Source: Kribbella pratensis (GTDB lineage Bacteria > Actinomycetota > Actinomycetes > Propionibacteriales > Kribbellaceae). Taken from it: a stretch of DNA of 64,000 nt. Below are positions 34,788 to 43,485 of the stretch, in pieces; the first letter of the stretch is position 1; each line of letters begins with the position of its first letter. Below the pieces are notes generated by a model. That model was not told the DNA's origin. It saw only the letters and a program-made list of their open reading frames with translations, and searched no databases. The stretch covers positions 1,736,758 through 1,800,757 of the forward strand of contig NZ_SODU01000002.1 in assembly GCF_004366075.1 (NCBI RefSeq), read 5' to 3'. The position numbers and the translations under genes are program-made.

Positions 34788-35521
34788 GTTCGCCGGACTG
34801 GGTGGCTGAGACCAACGGTGCGCTGGGGTTGCGGGATCAGGTGCGTTTCGTCGCTCAGGCGATCGTTCGGGAGCTTGCGCCGCGGCATCGGGGTGGAGCC
34901 GTGCTCGCTGTGGATCGAACTCCGCCGAGCACGGTCGTCGCGCAGCACGTCACCGACTTCGCTCGGACCGTCCTGCCTGCGCCCTTGCTGCACCACAGCA
35001 TGCGCTCGTGGCTGTGGGCGTGCATGCTGGCCGACCTCGATCGGATCGAGTACGACGATGAGCGCCTGTACGTCGCTGCGCTGTTGCATGATGTCGCGCT
35101 TTCCGACTCGCATCGTCCCGGTCCGGCGGCTGCTTGCTTCGCCGTACATGGGGCGACGGTCGCGCGTGATGTCGTGATCGGGGCGGGTGGAGGTGCTGCG
35201 TTCGCTGACGATGTGGCTGATGCGATCGCGGCGCACTTCAATGTCGCCGTACCGCTGTCGTGGGGTGCCGAGGCGCACCTGCTGCACGCGGGCACGCATC
35301 TTGATGTGGTCGGGTTGCGGCGGTTGGAGATCGCCCGGAGCAGCGTCGACGAGGTTCACGCGCGAGAGCCTCGGGCTGGGTTCGCCGGCCATTTCCTCGC
35401 TGTGATGCGTGAGGAGGGGCGGCTTCGGAAGTCGTCCCGAGCCGGGTTGCTGTGGCGCCTCGGGATGGAGCGCTCGGTCCGCCGGGCCGAGCGGGCAGTT
35501 GCATGCGAGGACCAGCCGTAA
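34775..35521 (+). CDS. HD-domain phosphohydrolase/hydratase-like protein
   Basis: A 248-residue protein of the HD superfamily. The first metal-site His is in LLHHSMRSWLWACMLA (near residue 73) and the HD pair in VAALLHDVALSDSH near residue 108. Further His (FAVHGATVARDV, IAAHFNVAV) complete a pattern seen in cyanamide-hydratase-like HD proteins, where a single metal ion activates water. The start lies inside the end of the hydrolase gene, so the two are coupled. True reaction unknown. Confidence 0.75.
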   Translation: MAAIGSPDWVAETNGALGLRDQVRFVAQAIVRELAPRHRGGAVLAVDRTPPSTVVAQHVTDFARTVLPAPLLHHSMRSWLWACMLADLDRIEYDDERLYVAALLHDVALSDSHRPGPAAACFAVHGATVARDVVIGAGGGAAFADDVADAIAAHFNVAVPLSWGAEAHLLHAGTHLDVVGLRRLEIARSSVDEVHAREPRAGFAGHFLAVMREEGRLRKSSRAGLLWRLGMERSVRRAERAVACEDQP

Positions 35522-35571
35522 CCGGGAGGAGGGGTGGAGTCTTCGTCGGCTCAGTGTGCGACCATCGGCTG

Positions 35572-35901
35572 ATGGAGGTCTTGCGTGTCGAGGAGTTGGC
35601 GGCCGTTCACCTGGAGTTGGCTGGGGAGAGTGACAGCGGACGTAGTGCGACGACGTTGTACACCCGCCCCGGGGCCCGGTTGCGGCAGACGTTGATCGCG
35701 CTGGATGCCGGTCAGACTCTTGGCGAACATCAGAGCCCCGGTGACGCATCGCTGATGTGCCTGCAAGGGGACGTCGTCCTGCGGGCAGGTGACGCCGAGG
35801 TCGAACTGCGGGCGGGAGATCTCGTGGCGGTACCTCCACAGCGCCACGACGTACACGCTCGAACTGCGTCTGTTCTGCTGTTGTCAGTTGCGCTGCACTG
35901 A
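35572..35901 (+). CDS. Small cupin-domain protein
   Basis: A 109-residue single-cupin protein. The two cupin motifs are visible: DAGQTLGEHQSPGDASLMCLQG (read as GQTLGEHQSPGDASLMCLQ) near residues 48-66, then AGDLVAVPPQRHDVHART. One His per motif could hold a metal, which is fewer than in typical metal-dependent cupins. ATG at 35572 has no good ribosome site; an in-frame GTG at 35554 is an alternative. It is 50 bases after the HD gene and probably on its transcript; the convergent gene ends 17 bases after its stop. Function unknown. Confidence 0.68.
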   Translation: MEVLRVEELAAVHLELAGESDSGRSATTLYTRPGARLRQTLIALDAGQTLGEHQSPGDASLMCLQGDVVLRAGDAEVELRAGDLVAVPPQRHDVHARTASVLLLSVALH

Positions 35902-35917
35902 GGACTTCGCGGACCGG

Positions 35918-36370
35918 TCAGGACACCGAATCGATGCGGTGTTCAGTGGCGGCGAAGGTGAAGGTGTCGCCGGGGTGGAGGTCCTTGAGGGCGGCGTAGA
36001 GGGGTGCGTCGGTCGTCATGCCTTCGTACGTGACGCCGTCGCACTCGAACGGTGAGCTGACCACGCCGACGACATAGTGGTTGTCGTCGAGTACGACGAT
36101 CGCACCCGGCCGGATCTCGCTGGTCGGGGCGAAGTCGATGCTCTCGGCCTGCGCCACGGTGCTGTGCTGACGTTCCGCGACGTCCTCGTAGAGTCCTCCC
36201 AGGTCGCCGGCTTCGTCGGACTGCGACTGGTCGTCGACGGAGAACGAGGAGTCGGGGTCGAGTCTGGCCGCCGAGTCCTCGCGGCCCACGGCGGCGTCGG
36301 TCGCGCGGAGGTGTGCCTCGAGATGCGCGACCAGAGCCTCCTTGACCCGCAGTTTCGCCTTGCCGTCCAT
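35918..36370 (-). CDS. GreA/GreB-like protein
   Basis: A 150-residue protein. The first ~75 residues are charged and helical (KLRVKEALVAHLEAHL, then acidic DSSFSVDDQSQSDEAGD). The C-terminal part (RPGAIVVLDDNHYVVGVVS, then DAPLYAALKDLHPGDTF) resembles the FKBP-like domain of Gre transcript-cleavage factors, including the S/A-PL-x-x-AL-x-x-x-x-x-GD pattern. The acidic pair at the tip of the Gre coiled coil cannot be placed with certainty. Start: ATG at 36370 after AGGAGAGG; an in-frame start 14 codons upstream lacks a site. It could be a Gre paralogue acting on RNA polymerase; alternatively an uncharacterised Rnk-like protein. Confidence 0.55.
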   Translation of the reverse strand: MDGKAKLRVKEALVAHLEAHLRATDAAVGREDSAARLDPDSSFSVDDQSQSDEAGDLGGLYEDVAERQHSTVAQAESIDFAPTSEIRPGAIVVLDDNHYVVGVVSSPFECDGVTYEGMTTDAPLYAALKDLHPGDTFTFAATEHRIDSVS

Positions 36371-36552
36371 CGCGCACCCTCTCCTTGCCGTCGCGAGCTC
36401 GTACCGCACCAAGTGTCTCGCACGACATCACGTCTGCTGGGTGACGGAAAGTTCCGGAACCAGTTCCGGAACCGGCAGGGGGTGTTGGCGGGTGGATTCC
36501 GACCTTAGAGTCAGCGTGCCTGTAAGGGCTTTCCCAGGTGGTTGGAGGGTTT

Positions 36553-38751
36553 GTGAGGCGGACTCTTGGGCTGGCGGTCGTGGTCGGGGTAGTGGCGGCC
36601 GGGCTGGCGGCGGGTGGTGGACCTGCGATGGCGCAGCGCGGGGCGGTGGTCAGTGGGTCGTACTCGAGCGGTGCGGCACACGCCTGGCAGCCGTTGCCGA
36701 CGACGTACGTCGGGAATGACGCCGGTACTGCGGACGCGACGGTCGTGATCGATCCGAGTGTGAGCAGGCAGAAGTACACCGGTGTGGGTTTCTCGCTCGA
36801 CGAGACGAGCGTGTCGAACCTGTGGAAGCTGACGCCGCAGGAGCGGGAGCGAGCGGTCCGGCTGCTCGTGGATCCGAAGACCGGCGCCGGGTTCGACCGG
36901 TTCCGGTTGACGATCGGGAGCCCGGACCTGATCGAGCATCTGCCGTTCTGGTCGTACGACGAGTTGCCGGCCGGTGTCACCGAGGATCGGAACCTGAAGT
37001 ATTTCTCGATCAAGCGGGACGTGGACGCACACATCGTCGACACGGTGCAACTGATCCAGAAGTACAACCCGCGGGCCACGTTCTTCGCGTCGGCGTGGAG
37101 TGCGCCGGCGTGGATGAAGACCAACAACCGGTTCACCGGAGAGGTCGCGCTGAAGCCGGGCAGTACGACGTCGTACTACCAGGTCGGCAAGCTGCGCGAC
37201 GACTGCATCGACGTGTTCGCGAAGTACTACGTGAAGTACCTGCAGGCGTACGCGCAGCGCGGCATCAAGGTCGACGCGCTGACGCTGCTCAACGAGCCGG
37301 GGATCGACGTGGTGTACCCGGCGATGGACATCAGTGTCGAGCAGCAGCAGAAGCTCGCCGTCGCGATCAAACGCGAGGTGCGGCGCGCCGGGCTCCGCAC
37401 GCAGCTCTACGTGCACGACTTCAACTTCTGGGACTGGCGCGTCCCGAACAGCACGGAAACCAAGAACTACTACCGGATCTTCAACGATCCGGAAACCCGG
37501 AAAGCGTCGGACGCGATCGCCTTCCACCCGTACTGGGGCGACCCGACGGTGATGCGCGACGCGTACGAGGAGTTCGGAAAACCCGTGCACATGACGGAAA
37601 CGAGCGACCTGAATCCGGAAACGATTCTGAACTATTTCCGCCTCGACGCGTCGTCGTACGTCCTGTGGGCGCAGACCACCGACCAGGACGGCGGCACGCT
37701 GCACTGGACGCCGGCGCGCGACAACAACATCGACTGGGAAGAGGTCGGCCGGACGACGAAGTGGCCGAACCGGCTCGTGAAGGTCGACACGACGACGAAA
37801 ACGTTCTCCGTGCGGGACGAGCTGTACGCGATGGGGCAGTTCGCGAAGTACCTCGGGCCGGAGCACACCCGTGTCGAATCGAGCGCCACCGCGAACGGCA
37901 TCAGCAACGTGGTGTTCAAGGACCGCGGGGACAACTTCGTCGCGATCGTGGGGAACGCCAACGCTGCGCCGAGCACGGTCCGCATCACGCTGGCGGGCAA
38001 GTCGTTCACCGTGACGGTGCCGGCCAACGCGTACGCGACGTACCGGTGGCACGGCGATGTCCCGTCGTCGCACCACAACCGGGCGCCGCAGTTCACCGAC
38101 GTTCCGAACGTCACCGCCGACCAGTACCAGACCACGCAGCTCCAGTTGCAGGCGACCGATCGCGACCAGGATCGGCTCGCGTACTACGCGACGGATCTGC
38201 CGGCTGGCGTCAGCCTCGACGCGAGCACCGGTCTGGTGCGCATCCACCCGACCGTCGCCGGCGAGCAGGACCTGAAGTTCCGCGTTACGGACGGCGTGGC
38301 GCATGACGAGGTCACGGTGCACCTCACCGTGAACCCACGCGGCGCGCCGGTGGGTGAGAAGGTCGAAGCGGAGTCGTACGTCGCTCAGCACGGCTGGACC
38401 GATGGCGGCGCCAACTTCGTCGAGAGCAACCCGGCCGCGAGCGGCGGCAAGAACGTCGGCTGGACTGCGGCCGGCAACTGGTTGCAGTACCGGGTCGACA
38501 TCGCGCGGGCGGGCATGTACGACCTCGAGTTCCGGGTCGCGAACGGGACGGGCGCTGTTGCTGCGGACGCGATATCCGTGCGCGACGCGGCCGGGACTGT
38601 GCTGGCGAAAGTCTCGGTCCCGGACACCGGGGGATGGGCGAGTTATCAGTCCGTTCAGACGCAGGTGACCCTGCCGGCTGGGGATCAGGTGATCACCGTG
38701 TACTGCGAGACGGGCGGCTTCAACCTGGACTACCTGCGTCTGGCAGGCTGA
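36553..38751 (+). CDS. Secreted GH30 glycosidase with Ig-like and CBM6 domains
   Basis: A 732-residue extracellular enzyme. The signal peptide reads MRRTLGLAVVVGVVAAGLAAG and probably ends after AMA. The GH30 (beta/alpha)8 catalytic domain spans about residues 60-400: acid/base Glu in LTLLNEPGID and nucleophile Glu in HMTETSDLNP. The beta side-domain follows to about 500. Then come a putative Ig/cadherin-like domain (about 510-595) and a C-terminal CBM6-type module (EAESYVAQHGWTDGG, NWLQYRVDIARAGMYDLEF read in parts). GH30 members cut glucosylceramide, beta-1,6-glucan or xylan; the subfamily cannot be fixed by eye. Start: GTG at 36553 after GGAGGG; GTG at 36538 is possible. Confidence 0.82.
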   Translation: MRRTLGLAVVVGVVAAGLAAGGGPAMAQRGAVVSGSYSSGAAHAWQPLPTTYVGNDAGTADATVVIDPSVSRQKYTGVGFSLDETSVSNLWKLTPQERERAVRLLVDPKTGAGFDRFRLTIGSPDLIEHLPFWSYDELPAGVTEDRNLKYFSIKRDVDAHIVDTVQLIQKYNPRATFFASAWSAPAWMKTNNRFTGEVALKPGSTTSYYQVGKLRDDCIDVFAKYYVKYLQAYAQRGIKVDALTLLNEPGIDVVYPAMDISVEQQQKLAVAIKREVRRAGLRTQLYVHDFNFWDWRVPNSTETKNYYRIFNDPETRKASDAIAFHPYWGDPTVMRDAYEEFGKPVHMTETSDLNPETILNYFRLDASSYVLWAQTTDQDGGTLHWTPARDNNIDWEEVGRTTKWPNRLVKVDTTTKTFSVRDELYAMGQFAKYLGPEHTRVESSATANGISNVVFKDRGDNFVAIVGNANAAPSTVRITLAGKSFTVTVPANAYATYRWHGDVPSSHHNRAPQFTDVPNVTADQYQTTQLQLQATDRDQDRLAYYATDLPAGVSLDASTGLVRIHPTVAGEQDLKFRVTDGVAHDEVTVHLTVNPRGAPVGEKVEAESYVAQHGWTDGGANFVESNPAASGGKNVGWTAAGNWLQYRVDIARAGMYDLEFRVANGTGAVAADAISVRDAAGTVLAKVSVPDTGGWASYQSVQTQVTLPAGDQVITVYCETGGFNLDYLRLAG

Positions 38752-38768
38752 CAGGTCGACGCCTCGCC

Positions 38769-38788
38769 GTTGCGCAAACGATTGCACA
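38769..38788. promoter_or_regulatory. LacI-family type operator
   Basis: TTGCGCAAAC and GATTGCACAA are the two halves; eight of ten positions are complementary about a central CG, with GCAA-a-CG-a-TTGC as core. The central CG and GCAA/TTGC arms are the classic LacI-family pattern. It lies 18 bases after the GH30 stop and 68 before the racemase start. The nearest LacI gene is at 46955, about 8 kb away. Confidence 0.55.
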
Positions 38789-38855
38789 ACCCGTCGGAAA
38801 CGTGTCACCCTTGATGCCCAGAATCGCTGCACATTGCATCGTGAGGAGCGCCAGG

Positions 38856-39494
38856 GTGACACGTATCGCCTTTCTGCATACCGGGGCCGTCGTCATTCCG
38901 ACATTCGCGGCGCTTGCTGCCGAGCATCTGCCTGGCGTGGAGGTGCAGAACCTGCTCGACGACAAGATCGTCGCCGATCTGGGTCGGGGTGCTGCGGCTG
39001 AGCAGGTCGCCCAGCGGCTCGCTGACCTTGGTGGTGCCGCGGTTGCGGCCGGCGCGGAGGCGGTGATGTTCACCTGTTCGTCGATCTCGCAGCACGCCGG
39101 TCCGCTTGCCGATCGTCTTGGCGTTCCGGTGTATCGGGTCGACGAGGCGATGGCGGACGAGGCCGTTCGTGCTGGTGACCGCGTGAGTGTGATCGCGACG
39201 CTGCCCACGACCGTGCAGCCGACGGCAGCACTTCTGCGTGAGCGGGCCGAGCTCCAAGGACGCGACGTCGAGATCGACGAGGTCGTCGTACCGGGTGCGT
39301 TCGAGGCGGCCGTCGCGGGAGATCGCGGTCGTCACGACTCGCTGGTGGCGGAGGCGATCAAGGCGGCGTCCGGGGACGTGGTCGTCCTCGCGCAGGCGTC
39401 GATGGCCTCGGCGGCCGAGGGGCTCGACCTCGCCGTCCCGGTCCTCACCAGCCCCGAACGTGGCATCCGCCGCCTGGCCGAACAGCTCAAGTAA
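38856..39494 (+). CDS. Aspartate/glutamate racemase family protein
   Basis: A 212-residue protein of the Asp/Glu/hydantoin racemase superfamily. The first catalytic-Cys region is MFTCSSISQHAGPLADRLG near residue 70. The second position, where racemases have another Cys, reads VVVLAQASMASAAEG near residue 182 with Ala/Ser instead, so a two-Cys racemase mechanism is unlikely and the reaction may be a decarboxylase, isomerase or lyase one. The start is GTG at 38856, seven bases after GAGGAG; a long upstream reading frame runs into GH30 and is not used. A LacI-type operator lies before it. Confidence 0.72.
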   Translation: MTRIAFLHTGAVVIPTFAALAAEHLPGVEVQNLLDDKIVADLGRGAAAEQVAQRLADLGGAAVAAGAEAVMFTCSSISQHAGPLADRLGVPVYRVDEAMADEAVRAGDRVSVIATLPTTVQPTAALLRERAELQGRDVEIDEVVVPGAFEAAVAGDRGRHDSLVAEAIKAASGDVVVLAQASMASAAEGLDLAVPVLTSPERGIRRLAEQLK

Positions 39495-39526
39495 GCCGCC
39501 GTCCGGCCGAGGGGCTCAGCCGCAGC

Positions 39527-39733
39527 TCAGTCGGCGGGGCGGGATCGCTTGCGGCCGCCGATTGTGCGGTCGAGGACGCCGTAGCCGGCCAGGCCCAGCA
39601 CCGAGACGGCCACCAGGAACAGCACGACCGCGACCGTGATGTTCGCCGGCCGCGCGATCAGCCCGGCGACGGCCAGGACCACGCCGATCACTGCGAACGA
39701 AACAACCAGTCGTCGGCTCATCGGCTCGTACAT
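39527..39733 (-). CDS. Small two-helix membrane protein
   Basis: A 68-residue protein with two predicted membrane helices (VVSFAVIGVVLAVAGLI and TVAVVLFLVAVSVLGLAGYG) and a basic C-terminal tail GGRKRSRP. No family is recognised; the role is unknown. ATG at 39733 (MYEPMSRRL) or at 39721 (MSRRL) may be used; neither has a strong ribosome site. It is convergent with the racemase gene, 32 bases apart, and divergent from the cyclase gene. Confidence 0.55.
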   Translation of the reverse strand: MYEPMSRRLVVSFAVIGVVLAVAGLIARPANITVAVVLFLVAVSVLGLAGYGVLDRTIGGRKRSRPAD

Positions 39734-39818
39734 CACGACGCCGATGCTATCCGGCGCACAGCTCCGCGAGTCACCCCATGCACTGGCGCATGGCCGGCGC
39801 GCAACCCAGACTGGCGGC

Positions 39819-42341
39819 ATGGGTGGGGGAATGGTGGCGATGCTGTTCTCGGACATCGAAGGGTCGACGCTGCTGCTGCACCGGTTGGGAGACCGGTATC
39901 TGGAGGCGCTGGAAGATCATCGGCGGATCCTGCGCGCGGTCTGGACGGCGTACGGCGGGACCGAGATGGGGACCGAGGGCGACAGCTTCTTCGTCGTGTT
40001 CGGGACGGCCGGCGCGGCGGTCCGGGCAGCCGTCGACGGGCAGCGGCGACTGGAAGAGCACCGATGGCCCGACGGCGAGCGGTTGCGGGTGCGGATGGGG
40101 ATTCATACCGGTACGCCGGGTGTGTACGACGGCGACTACTGGGGCATGGACGTCCATCTCGCCGCACGGATCGGGGCCGCCGCACACGGTGGGCAGATCG
40201 TGGTGTCCGCCGTCACCGGTGAGCTGACGCAGCTGCCCGACGGGGTCACGCTGCGCGATCTCGGCACGCACCATCTCAAGGACATCCCGGAGCCCGAGCA
40301 CCTGCTCCAAGTCGCCATCGACGGGCTAAAGGCCGAGTTTCCGCCACCACGCACTCTCGGTACGTCGAGCAGCCTGCCGGCACCTGCGACACCGCTACTA
40401 GGGCGCGAACAGGATCTCGACCGCGTCACCGGTCTGCTCGACCGCCCCGACGTACGCCTCGTCACCCTGACCGGACCGGGCGGGTCGGGCAAGACCCGCC
40501 TGGCGATCGGCGTCGCCGCGGAGTCGACCACGAAGTTCCCGGGCGGGGTGTACTTCGTTCCGCTCGCGGCGGTCACGTCCGCGCGGGTGCTGTGGACGAC
40601 GATCGCCGAAGTCCTCGACATCCCGCCGCGGGAGCGCGGCCGGATCGTCGCCTACCTCGCCCAGCGGACCCTGCTGCTCGTCCTCGACAACCTCGAGCAG
40701 CTCCCCGACGCCGGCAAGGTTGTCGCCGAGATCATCGAAGGCGCGCCGCACGTCAAGCTGGTCGCCACCTCCAGACGAGCGCTCGGCCTCACCGGCGAGC
40801 ACCTGCACCCGGTGCTACCACTCACAGATGCCGCCGTAGAACTTTTCGTGCAGCGCGCCCAGGCCGTCCGGCCGACGTTCACGCTGACCGACGAGAACTC
40901 GGCCGACGTGGTCGCGATCTGCCGCCGGCTCGACGGGCTCCCGCTCGCGATCGAGCTGTGCGCGCCGCGGGTGCGGCTGCTCAGCGTCAAGGAGTTGCTC
41001 TCCCGGATCGATCAGGCCCTCGACATCGCGTCCACGAGTACGGTGACCCCGGAACGTCAGCGGACGCTGCGGGACACGATCGCCTGGTCGTACGAACTGC
41101 TCGGCCCCGAACACCGCCGTACCTTCCGTTGCCTCGCCGTCTTCGCCGGCGGCGCCGACCTGGCCGCGGTCGAGAAGGTTGCTACCGGCATCGATCCGGT
41201 CGACGCCCTCGCCGAGCTGCACGACGCCAACCTGATCACGCTGTCCGACGGACCGGACGGCACCCGCGTCCGGATGCTGGAGACCATCCGCCGGTACGCC
41301 GCCGACGAGCTGCAGCCGACCGCCGAAGCCGAGGCGGTCCACCGCGAACACGCGACGTACTACGCCGACCTCGCCGACCACCTCGAGGCGATCAAGAAGA
41401 CGATGTCCGATCCGCCTGTCGAGCGGGCCGAGGCTGACCTCGACAACTTCCGCGCCGCGCTGACCTGGGCGACCGAAAACGACGTCAGGACAGGTCTGCG
41501 CCTGTGCTCGGCGCTCGGCTGGGTCTGGCTGTTCGGCGGCTACATCGCCGAGAGCCGTGCCTGGCACGAGCAGGTGATCGCGGCTGCCGGTACGACGTCG
41601 TCGCCGGAACTGGCCGCCTGCCTGCGCGGGTTGAGCAACCTCCTGCTCATGCAGGGCGAGACGGACCGCGCCGACCACCTGACAACCCGCAGCCTGGAGA
41701 TCGCCCGGGAGCTGGACGACCCGGCCGGTATCGCGTTCGGAATGACCGTGCTCGGGTCGGTGCAACGTCAGCAGGGCGATCTCGACGCTGCGCGGGCGAC
41801 GCTCACCGAGGCGGTCGAACGACTCCGCACCCTCGACGACGACTGGCGCCTGGCGCGGGCGCTCAGCCACCTCGGCGGCATCGAGGAGGATCTCGGGAAC
41901 CTGGAGCATGCCGAGGACCTGCTTCGCGAGTCCCTCACGATCACCGAGTCGATCGGGGACGCCCACGAGATCGCAGCACAGGGACAGAACCTCGCGTATC
42001 TGCTGATCCTCGCGGGCCGGCTCGACGAGGCCGCCGAGCTCGCCCGCGGGCTGCTGCCGACCGTGCTGGCGCTCGGCAGCCCGAGTCTCACGATGGCGTT
42101 CTCGAACACCGTCATGAACCTGCTGATCCGGCGCGGCGACCCGGTCGGCGCCGCACGCCTGTTCGGCGCGGAGGAGGCGATGGGCGAACGGCTCGAGATC
42201 CCCAACCCGTACCTGGAGGAAGAACTCGCGGAAGCCCTCGAACTCGTCGGCGACACGCTGTCCCGCGAGGCCTGGGAACGTCACCGTCACACGGGCCGCA
42301 CCGAACGCGTCGAGGAGCTCCTCGACCGGTTGTCACTCTGA
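39819..42341 (+). CDS. Class III cyclase - STAND ATPase - TPR signalling protein
   Basis: An 840-residue cytoplasmic protein. Residues 1-170 form a class III nucleotide cyclase domain: MLFSDIEGSTLLL carries the first metal Asp and GTEGDSFFVVF the second. At the transition-state site, usual V-N-x-x-A-R reads VHLAARIG, so Asn is His while Arg stays. Residues about 195-480 are an NB-ARC/STAND ATPase with LTGPGGSGKTRLA (Walker A), LLLVLDNLEQL (Walker B) and KLVATSRRALGL. From about 600 to the end are TPR-like helical repeats. There is no C-terminal LuxR helix-turn-helix, which relatives often have. It may sense a ligand through the STAND module and act via cyclic nucleotide or as a scaffold. Start ATG 39819; ATG 39831 is possible. 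Confidence 0.78.
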   Translation: MGGGMVAMLFSDIEGSTLLLHRLGDRYLEALEDHRRILRAVWTAYGGTEMGTEGDSFFVVFGTAGAAVRAAVDGQRRLEEHRWPDGERLRVRMGIHTGTPGVYDGDYWGMDVHLAARIGAAAHGGQIVVSAVTGELTQLPDGVTLRDLGTHHLKDIPEPEHLLQVAIDGLKAEFPPPRTLGTSSSLPAPATPLLGREQDLDRVTGLLDRPDVRLVTLTGPGGSGKTRLAIGVAAESTTKFPGGVYFVPLAAVTSARVLWTTIAEVLDIPPRERGRIVAYLAQRTLLLVLDNLEQLPDAGKVVAEIIEGAPHVKLVATSRRALGLTGEHLHPVLPLTDAAVELFVQRAQAVRPTFTLTDENSADVVAICRRLDGLPLAIELCAPRVRLLSVKELLSRIDQALDIASTSTVTPERQRTLRDTIAWSYELLGPEHRRTFRCLAVFAGGADLAAVEKVATGIDPVDALAELHDANLITLSDGPDGTRVRMLETIRRYAADELQPTAEAEAVHREHATYYADLADHLEAIKKTMSDPPVERAEADLDNFRAALTWATENDVRTGLRLCSALGWVWLFGGYIAESRAWHEQVIAAAGTTSSPELAACLRGLSNLLLMQGETDRADHLTTRSLEIARELDDPAGIAFGMTVLGSVQRQQGDLDAARATLTEAVERLRTLDDDWRLARALSHLGGIEEDLGNLEHAEDLLRESLTITESIGDAHEIAAQGQNLAYLLILAGRLDEAAELARGLLPTVLALGSPSLTMAFSNTVMNLLIRRGDPVGAARLFGAEEAMGERLEIPNPYLEEELAEALELVGDTLSREAWERHRHTGRTERVEELLDRLSL

Positions 42342-42463
42342 ACGTACCCAATGGGTGTTTCAAGTGGTTGACCACTGACGGGGCCAACTACATACTGCTT
42401 GCACCGCCGTCGGCGGGCTGTGGGGGCAGCTGGGGTGTTCATGGGGAACATGGGGGGCAAGTT

Positions 42464-43321
42464 ATGCAGGTTTTGAGGTTGATTCGTGCTGCGCTGATCA
42501 CGGGGATCGTCGGGGGGACGCTCGCCGTCCCGGTGGCGGCCTCGGCCGAGGATCTGCCGAGCACGAGTGTTGCGGTCAGTTCGGTCATGCCCAGTCCTGG
42601 GGAGACGATCACGGCGACCCAGACGGTCACCAACATCGGGGGCTTCACGCTCGTCAACGCCCAGGCGGCGATGTACGCCTTGGACCAGTCGCTGACAGAC
42701 TGGTTCCAGCTGGTCAGCTGTAGTGGGGCGACGACGAACTGCTTCGTCGCCGACGGGCAGAACTTCCGGGCCGCGCTCGGCGATCTTCCGGCGGGCGAGA
42801 GCCGGACCGTGGTCTGGACGCTGCGGGTGCGGGACGACACGAGGACCGATCCGTTCAGAATGCGCATCCAGCTCCGGGCCGACAACTATGCGTTCGACAT
42901 CCTGGACGGCCCGAGAGTCGACATCGTGCCCGGCGCGGCCGACATCGCGGTGACGCTGAACGCCTCGGTGCGGTCCGGGCTGGTGCCCCGGATCACGTAC
43001 ACGGTCACGATCAAGAACAACGGGCCGGGCGCCGCGACCGGTGTGCGTGTGCTCGGCACCGTCCCGAGCAATCTCACGTACGCCGCCGGCGGGACCTGCA
43101 CACGGGTGGGGACGACCCGGACCGCGAACTGCGATGTCGCGTCGCTGGACAGTGGCGCGAGCACGACCCGGACGTTCGCGGGTGATGCCGGTGTGCTGAC
43201 GATCGGCACGCTGCAGGCGACGGCCGCGCGTACGGCGAGTTCGCCGGACGATCCGGTGGCGACGAACGACAAGGCGACGCGGACCTGCACAGCACTCACC
43301 GGGCTGATCGTGCGCTGCTGA
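42464..43321 (+). CDS. Secreted DUF11-repeat cell-surface protein
   Basis: A 285-residue exported protein. Signal peptide QVLRLIRAALITGIVGG through AASA. The mature part has a first beta-sandwich (PGETITATQTVTNIGG) and, from about residue 160, a DUF11-type repeat (YTVTIKNNGPGAATGVRVL, then GTVPSNLTY and TCTRVG). No sorting signal or membrane anchor is seen at the C-terminus; four or more Cys could form disulphides. Such repeats are structural or adhesive. The ATG follows a G-run (42452-42457) by about seven bases. A strong terminator follows the stop. Confidence 0.72.
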   Translation: MQVLRLIRAALITGIVGGTLAVPVAASAEDLPSTSVAVSSVMPSPGETITATQTVTNIGGFTLVNAQAAMYALDQSLTDWFQLVSCSGATTNCFVADGQNFRAALGDLPAGESRTVVWTLRVRDDTRTDPFRMRIQLRADNYAFDILDGPRVDIVPGAADIAVTLNASVRSGLVPRITYTVTIKNNGPGAATGVRVLGTVPSNLTYAAGGTCTRVGTTRTANCDVASLDSGASTTRTFAGDAGVLTIGTLQATAARTASSPDDPVATNDKATRTCTALTGLIVRC

Positions 43322-43346
43322 CAAGTCACTGAAGTACCTACGACGG

Positions 43347-43386
43347 CCGGCGGCCGCGGGCTCAAGTCCCGCGGCCACCGGTTTTT
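43347..43386 (+). terminator. Strong intrinsic terminator
   Basis: GGCCGCGGG (43352-43360), a seven-base loop and CCCGCGGCC (43368-43376), extended by CCGG on both sides with one mismatch, then TTTTT (43382-43386). It ends the DUF11 gene transcript and insulates the sugar-importer operon that follows. Confidence 0.85.
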
Positions 43387-43434
43387 GTGTGTCGGCGCCT
43401 TGCATCGAGGGGCTGGTCAGGTTTACGGTCCGGG

Positions 43435-43445
43435 TTAACGTTTAA
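43435..43445. promoter_or_regulatory. Candidate LacI operator of the second sugar importer
   Basis: TTAACGTTTAA, centred on a CG inside AACGTT, lies 40 bases before the importer operon. Flanks GG and AG add little symmetry. AGTGAG repeats at 43445-43450 and 43455-43460. The LacI regulator encoded at the end of the same operon is the likely binder. No confident -10/-35 pair was read. Confidence 0.4.
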
Positions 43446-43485
43446 GTGAGTGTTAGTGAGCACTTCTTCGAAACTTGGAGCAACT

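Noticed and set aside
36511..38862. A 783-codon open frame antisense to the GH30 gene
   Set aside because: Its translation is Arg/Val-rich low-complexity with no domain, as expected opposite a high-GC gene; GH30 motifs on the other strand are clear.
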